Positions 62,354-64,000 of a DNA stretch of 64,000 nt are shown here, piece by piece. Below the pieces are notes generated by a model, which saw only the letters and a program-made list of their open reading frames with translations, searched no databases and was not told the DNA's origin. Position 1 is the stretch's first letter. Each line of letters begins with the position of its first letter. This DNA is from Bog-756 sp963725275 (lineage in GTDB: Bacteria; Actinomycetota; Acidimicrobiia; Acidimicrobiales; RAAP-2), in NCBI GenBank assembly GCA_963725275.1, contig CAVRXS010000001.1, positions 416,650-480,649 on the forward strand, read 5' to 3'. Both the position numbers and the translations under genes were made by a program.

Positions 62354-63808
62354 TTAGAACGGGACCTGTTTGGCGAAGGCGAGCACTTGAGCCTTGTCGG
62401 CCGGAAGGATGTAGCCCGCCTTGATGTCCTCGTCCGTCGCCGTCGTGTATGCCTTCAGGTAGGACGACTTGGTCCCATACAGGGATTTGAGCTGCGCTTC
62501 GCTGAAGGGACGAGTCGACCCGAACAGGACGCAGAACCCGGCCGATCCGGTGGGTGTGGTGTTCGAATAGGCCGCAATCGGCACCCGTTCCCAAGGACCC
62601 TGGATGCCACCGATCGCCGTTGCGCTGGCGTTGGTCTGCACCGTAGGCGTGCCGTCAACAACCTGGACATCCATACGAGGTGCCGACGGCGGCGGCGAAC
62701 CGGTGACCATCCAGGTATTGATGCCGGAGAGGGCGGCTTCAAAGATGAAATGACTTGGTGCCTCGTCGACCGAGGTGCAGCCAAGAGATTCGAGCGACTG
62801 AGGCGTGACAATGTAGGAGTCTGCGTGAGAGGAGCCTGCGACGTCCCAGAGCCTGATGAAGCGCGTGTCGGGCTGACGGGCCTGGTAGTACCCGCCGAAA
62901 GTCTCATCTGTTTCGGTGATCATCATGAGCACCGGGACGCCGATGTCGGTGCGGATGTGGACGCCGCCACCGAAGCTGCCGCTCGGTGATGCACCTGGGA
63001 TCCCCACTGCTCCCCCGGCCCTACTGTGCACTAAGAAGCCGTCGAACACATGGTAGAGGGGCTGAATGGCGTCGATGTAGGTGGTCAGGTAGAGCGCCGA
63101 CTGGGACTCACCCACCGCCAACAGCCGCTTAGGGTGCAGTGGGGCCAGGGGGTTCGCGTGGCCACCGACGAGCAGGGCTCGGGCGGCTTGGGTGTAGATG
63201 TCGTAGGAGTACTGGTCCCCGGGATCCATCAGTGAGCCATAGCGCGCCGGATCCTTTTGGCGCAGATTGTCGATTCCCACCTGCTGAGCGGAGACGCCCA
63301 CCCAGGCAAAGCCCGCTCGTTCCAACTCTGGTGACAAGTACACCGAGTCGACAGCGCCATCCCCGCCTCCACTGACGTTTAGCCACTCCACGACCACTGT
63401 CCCGTTGAAACGCGATGGATTTGTCGGCATGCGCACTACGATTCGAGTGCGATAACGCGCGCTGGTAGCGCGAGCGACCTTCCACGTTCCCGCGTTGTGC
63501 TCGGGTCCGGCCGCCTGGTAGGAGTACGCCGTCCCCGACGCGAAATACTCGCGCTGCTCATAACCGGCGGCCTTGAGGGAGGGTCCCCAGGCTCCGGCGA
63601 TTAGGTACGCGGCGTCAGCGGGCTCGATGGGGCCGCTGAGCTGAGCTGGTTGTCCGCCATTGGGTGCGTCGCCTTGGGTCGAGGTCTCCCCAGAGGCTGG
63701 CGCCGACACGATCGCATTCTGACCGGCGCATCCTGCACCCGTTACTCCAAGTGTCATCACCAACGCAGTCAGGGCGGCTCGGCCTGCCCCGCGTAAAGAG
63801 TGTGTCAT
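62354..63808 (-). CDS. Secreted alpha/beta-hydrolase lipoprotein (Abhydrolase_10-like)
   Basis: 484 aa. A lipoprotein signal peptide (RAALTALVMTLGVTGAGC, Cys27) is followed by a Ser/Gly/Pro-rich linker. The alpha/beta-hydrolase core has GTVVVEWLNVSGGGDGAVD, ERAGFAWVGVSAQQVGI, the nucleophile motif LLAVGESQSALYLTTYIDAIQP, PVLMMITETDE and the His motif WDVAGSSHADSY. These are features of a large secreted hydrolase family of unknown substrate (esters, polyesters). Codon use is less GC-biased than the rest of the window, hinting at recent acquisition. A G-run serves as ribosome binding site. Confidence 0.88.
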   Translation of the reverse strand: MTHSLRGAGRAALTALVMTLGVTGAGCAGQNAIVSAPASGETSTQGDAPNGGQPAQLSGPIEPADAAYLIAGAWGPSLKAAGYEQREYFASGTAYSYQAAGPEHNAGTWKVARATSARYRTRIVVRMPTNPSRFNGTVVVEWLNVSGGGDGAVDSVYLSPELERAGFAWVGVSAQQVGIDNLRQKDPARYGSLMDPGDQYSYDIYTQAARALLVGGHANPLAPLHPKRLLAVGESQSALYLTTYIDAIQPLYHVFDGFLVHSRAGGAVGIPGASPSGSFGGGVHIRTDIGVPVLMMITETDETFGGYYQARQPDTRFIRLWDVAGSSHADSYIVTPQSLESLGCTSVDEAPSHFIFEAALSGINTWMVTGSPPPSAPRMDVQVVDGTPTVQTNASATAIGGIQGPWERVPIAAYSNTTPTGSAGFCVLFGSTRPFSEAQLKSLYGTKSSYLKAYTTATDEDIKAGYILPADKAQVLAFAKQVPF

Positions 63809-64000
63809 TCAATACCCCCCCGCCAATATTCCGTAGCCAGCGGCACGTCTTCAGGCCGCGTCAACCGTACCTCGGTATGGAGCGAAGAGTTCCACCTTTG
63901 CAGTCAAGGCGAGACCGGGCCGAACTCGAAGGCCACGCGGCCGAAAAGAGTCTTCTCTCTGCGATGCTCTCCGGTTCGTCGGAACTGTCTCACCCACCCG
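63809..64000. other. Upstream region of the lipoprotein hydrolase gene
   Basis: These 192 bases to the window end contain an AATATT word (63826-63831) and a mixed-composition sequence. I see no confident gene. It probably contains the hydrolase promoter. Confidence 0.4.

Noticed and set aside
1..64000. CRISPR array, prophage or insertion sequence
   Set aside because: No regularly spaced repeats, no Cas, integrase, transposase or structural phage genes were found; the excisionase-type HTH at 20139-20405 stands alone in a core gene cluster.

Overview
The window is a high-GC chromosomal segment from a member of the Actinomycetota. The lineage call rests on a BldD-type regulator with an apparently intact c-di-GMP signature, a DtxR/IdeR-type metalloregulator, PAC2, DUF1707 and DUF2510 proteins, two luciferase-like (F420-type) oxidoreductases, frequent GTG starts, and an imuA-imuB-dnaE2 mutasome behind an actinobacterial LexA box. 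The gene order (rpoD-dnaG-ppdK-glyS-hemW-recO-uppS, and phoH-ybeY-corC-era) and the rich set of P450/BVMO/LLM enzymes would suit an Acidimicrobiia-like organism, but that class-level call is inference.

Layout. 1-1.4 kb: SDR start, VOC protein, tRNA-Asn and small ORFs. 1.4-12 kb: a tightly packed minus-strand core operon (rpoD, dnaG, ppdK, glyS, hemW, recO, a small membrane protein, uppS), with many ATGA/GTGA/TGATG overlaps. 12-16 kb: a plus-strand block (TSUP transporter, DinG-like helicase, GT2) that separates uppS/recO from era. 16-25 kb: a second minus-strand core run (era, corC-like, ybeY, phoH, HIT, excisionase-type HTH, bldD-like, rsmE, dnaJ, hrcA, dtxR-like), with a CIRCE operator in front of hrcA-dnaJ. 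25-33.5 kb: a glycan locus with PAP2, four glycosyltransferase-related or export genes, a Wzm/Wzt-type ABC exporter and a tandem alpha/beta-hydrolase. 33.5-35.7 kb: lepA and rpsT, divergent. 35.8-46.6 kb: an accessory catabolic region (branched-chain-type binding lipoprotein, PaaI thioesterase, LLM oxidoreductase, enoyl-CoA hydratase/isomerase, CMD protein, TetR, P450, SnoaL-like protein, Zn-dehydrogenase, HAPMO-like BVMO) that also holds remnants of an aldehyde dehydrogenase, a ferredoxin and a Na+/H+ antiporter. 46.7-51.8 kb: SOS mutagenesis cassette. 52-59 kb: holA, folP, a thioredoxin-TPR protein, APH-like kinase, PAC2, DUF1707 and a second LLM protein. 59-64 kb: leuS, tRNA-Ala, and a compositionally different lipoprotein hydrolase.

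How the parts work together. The core runs serve replication, transcription, translation and ribosome maturation, with chaperone control (HrcA/CIRCE) and two developmental-type regulators. The glycan locus builds an undecaprenyl-linked polymer and exports it by the ABC route. The catabolic region looks like oxidation of a terpenoid, steroid or aromatic ketone (P450, dehydrogenase, Baeyer-Villiger oxidation, CoA-ester steps). The mutasome is under LexA control from a promoter that seems to make a leaderless mRNA.

Data caveat. At least a dozen single-base reading-frame breaks occur in otherwise well-conserved genes, several at G or C homopolymers. The simplest reading is residual assembly error, so frameshifted genes are annotated as single CDSs with the break position stated.
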